Source: Schistosoma mansoni (Eukaryota > Platyhelminthes > Trematoda > Strigeidida > Schistosomatidae). Taken from it: 64,000 bases of DNA. This document shows positions 63,340-64,000 of this stretch, one piece after another. The position numbers and the translations under genes are program-made. A model generated the notes under the pieces. The model searched no databases, had not been told where the DNA came from, and saw nothing but the letters and a program-made list of their open reading frames with translations. Where the stretch lies: the NCBI RefSeq assembly GCF_000237925.1, contig NC_031495.1, positions 11,952,460-12,016,459 of the forward strand, in the 5' to 3' direction. Numbering within the stretch: position 1 is the first letter of the stretch; each line of letters opens with the position of its first letter.

Positions 63340-64000
63340 TTTAATTCATAACATAAATCTATCTAACTATTCACTATCAACTATACACTTCAATTCCATT
63401 CAATTCTATTCCATTCATTCCACATCAATTCAATCACATACTACCATCATTCATCATCTCATTCATTCATTCATTCATTCATTCATTCACATACTTTCTA
63501 TCACTACTCTTATACTATTCATACACTATAGAAATACAATATATCCACTCATCCATTTCACTCAGTCAACAACACTTCCCTTCACAATTATCTAATACAC
63601 TACACCGACTCATTCATTCCATTCACAACACAATCATCATATTTTACTACATTACACTATTATCACTTACATCACACCAGTTCATCATGCCTCCCAATCT
63701 ATTAAAATCAATTCAATACTGTTTATCAATATGTATTATATAGACTGGTCCACTTCACCGTACACACACTTCTTCACTCTATACCATATTGTATAACATT
63801 AACTAATCTGCACACGATTAATGCTGTCTTAATTACTGTCTATTTTGTGTGTTTCCTCAACATCATAAATCTAGATGGATTCAGTGTTAGACTATCGTGT
63901 ATACCAATGTCACAATGCACATGAACATTTTCACAATCTACTGAATGAATGAGAGCGTCAATGCAAATCAAAGTGAATTAGATGGTGTTTTGTCGACCGA

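Larger units (their letters stand above)
39079..64000 (+). repeat. Tandem array of about 1.2-kb U1 snRNA units
   Basis: Head-to-tail units, all in one orientation. U1 start-to-start distances are 1208, 1208, 1229, 1208, 1200, 1208, 1204, 1204, 1212, 1213, 1208, 1224, 1216, 1204, 1212, 1208, 1205, 1200 and 1204 bp. Most differences are multiples of 4 and come from an (ATTC)n run in each spacer. The exceptions are one 21-bp duplication (51537-51577), one 15-bp deletion near 59750 and a variant run end near 42950. Twenty whole U1 genes are inside; the last unit continues past 64000. The left edge is mid-spacer at 39079. Confidence 0.97.

Noticed and set aside
39079-64000. Array as CRISPR, rDNA, 5S or spliced-leader repeats
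   Set aside because: Units are 1.2 kb with one U1 gene; no rRNA, 5S, spliced-leader or other snRNA signature was seen in the spacer on either strand.

Overview
The window looks like genomic DNA of a blood fluke (Schistosoma, a trematode flatworm). It is AT-rich. Its protein-coding gene has 32-33 bp introns at the 5' end and kilobase introns later, as schistosome genes do. It carries tRNA-headed SINEs with hammerhead ribozymes (the schistosome Sm-alpha type), RTE-clade LINEs of the schistosome SR2/SR3 kind, a Penelope-like fragment and relics of Gypsy-type LTR elements. The species cannot be fixed from the sequence alone.

Layout. 1-2.87 kb: flank with a Gypsy fossil on the minus strand. 2.87-22.2 kb: a complete 11-exon NMD3 gene (+), the 60S ribosomal subunit export adaptor, 507 codons; its large introns are filled with RTE copies, one of them nested in another. 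22.4-24.6 kb: intergenic DNA with a second Gypsy-type fossil (integrase recognisable). 24.6-36.1 kb: a SCP/TAPS (CAP, venom-allergen-like) gene of the GAPR-1 type on the minus strand, tail-to-tail with NMD3. Three exons are identified and the central exon(s) were not found. Its large intron holds hammerhead SINEs, RTE and Penelope fragments, an LTR-like repeat and a 200-N gap. 36.2-39.08 kb: repeats, including a degenerate RTE copy that hosts a palindromic MITE-like element with a 7-bp target-site duplication.

39.08-64.0 kb (the window edge): a head-to-tail tandem array of about 1.2 kb units, each with one 157-nt U1 spliceosomal snRNA gene on the + strand. Twenty U1 genes are present and look identical to each other; a 21st unit is cut by the window end. 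The spacers carry an (ATTC)n microsatellite, whose changing length explains most unit-length variation, and a few linked variants that are shuffled between units. That pattern points to concerted evolution by unequal exchange or conversion. U1 base-pairs with 5' splice sites, so this is a high-dosage locus for a core splicing RNA. It is the most notable feature of the window.

Limits: assignments are by reading and by memory of protein and RNA families. No alignment or database search was run, element names are approximate, and repeat edges are good to tens of bases unless stated.
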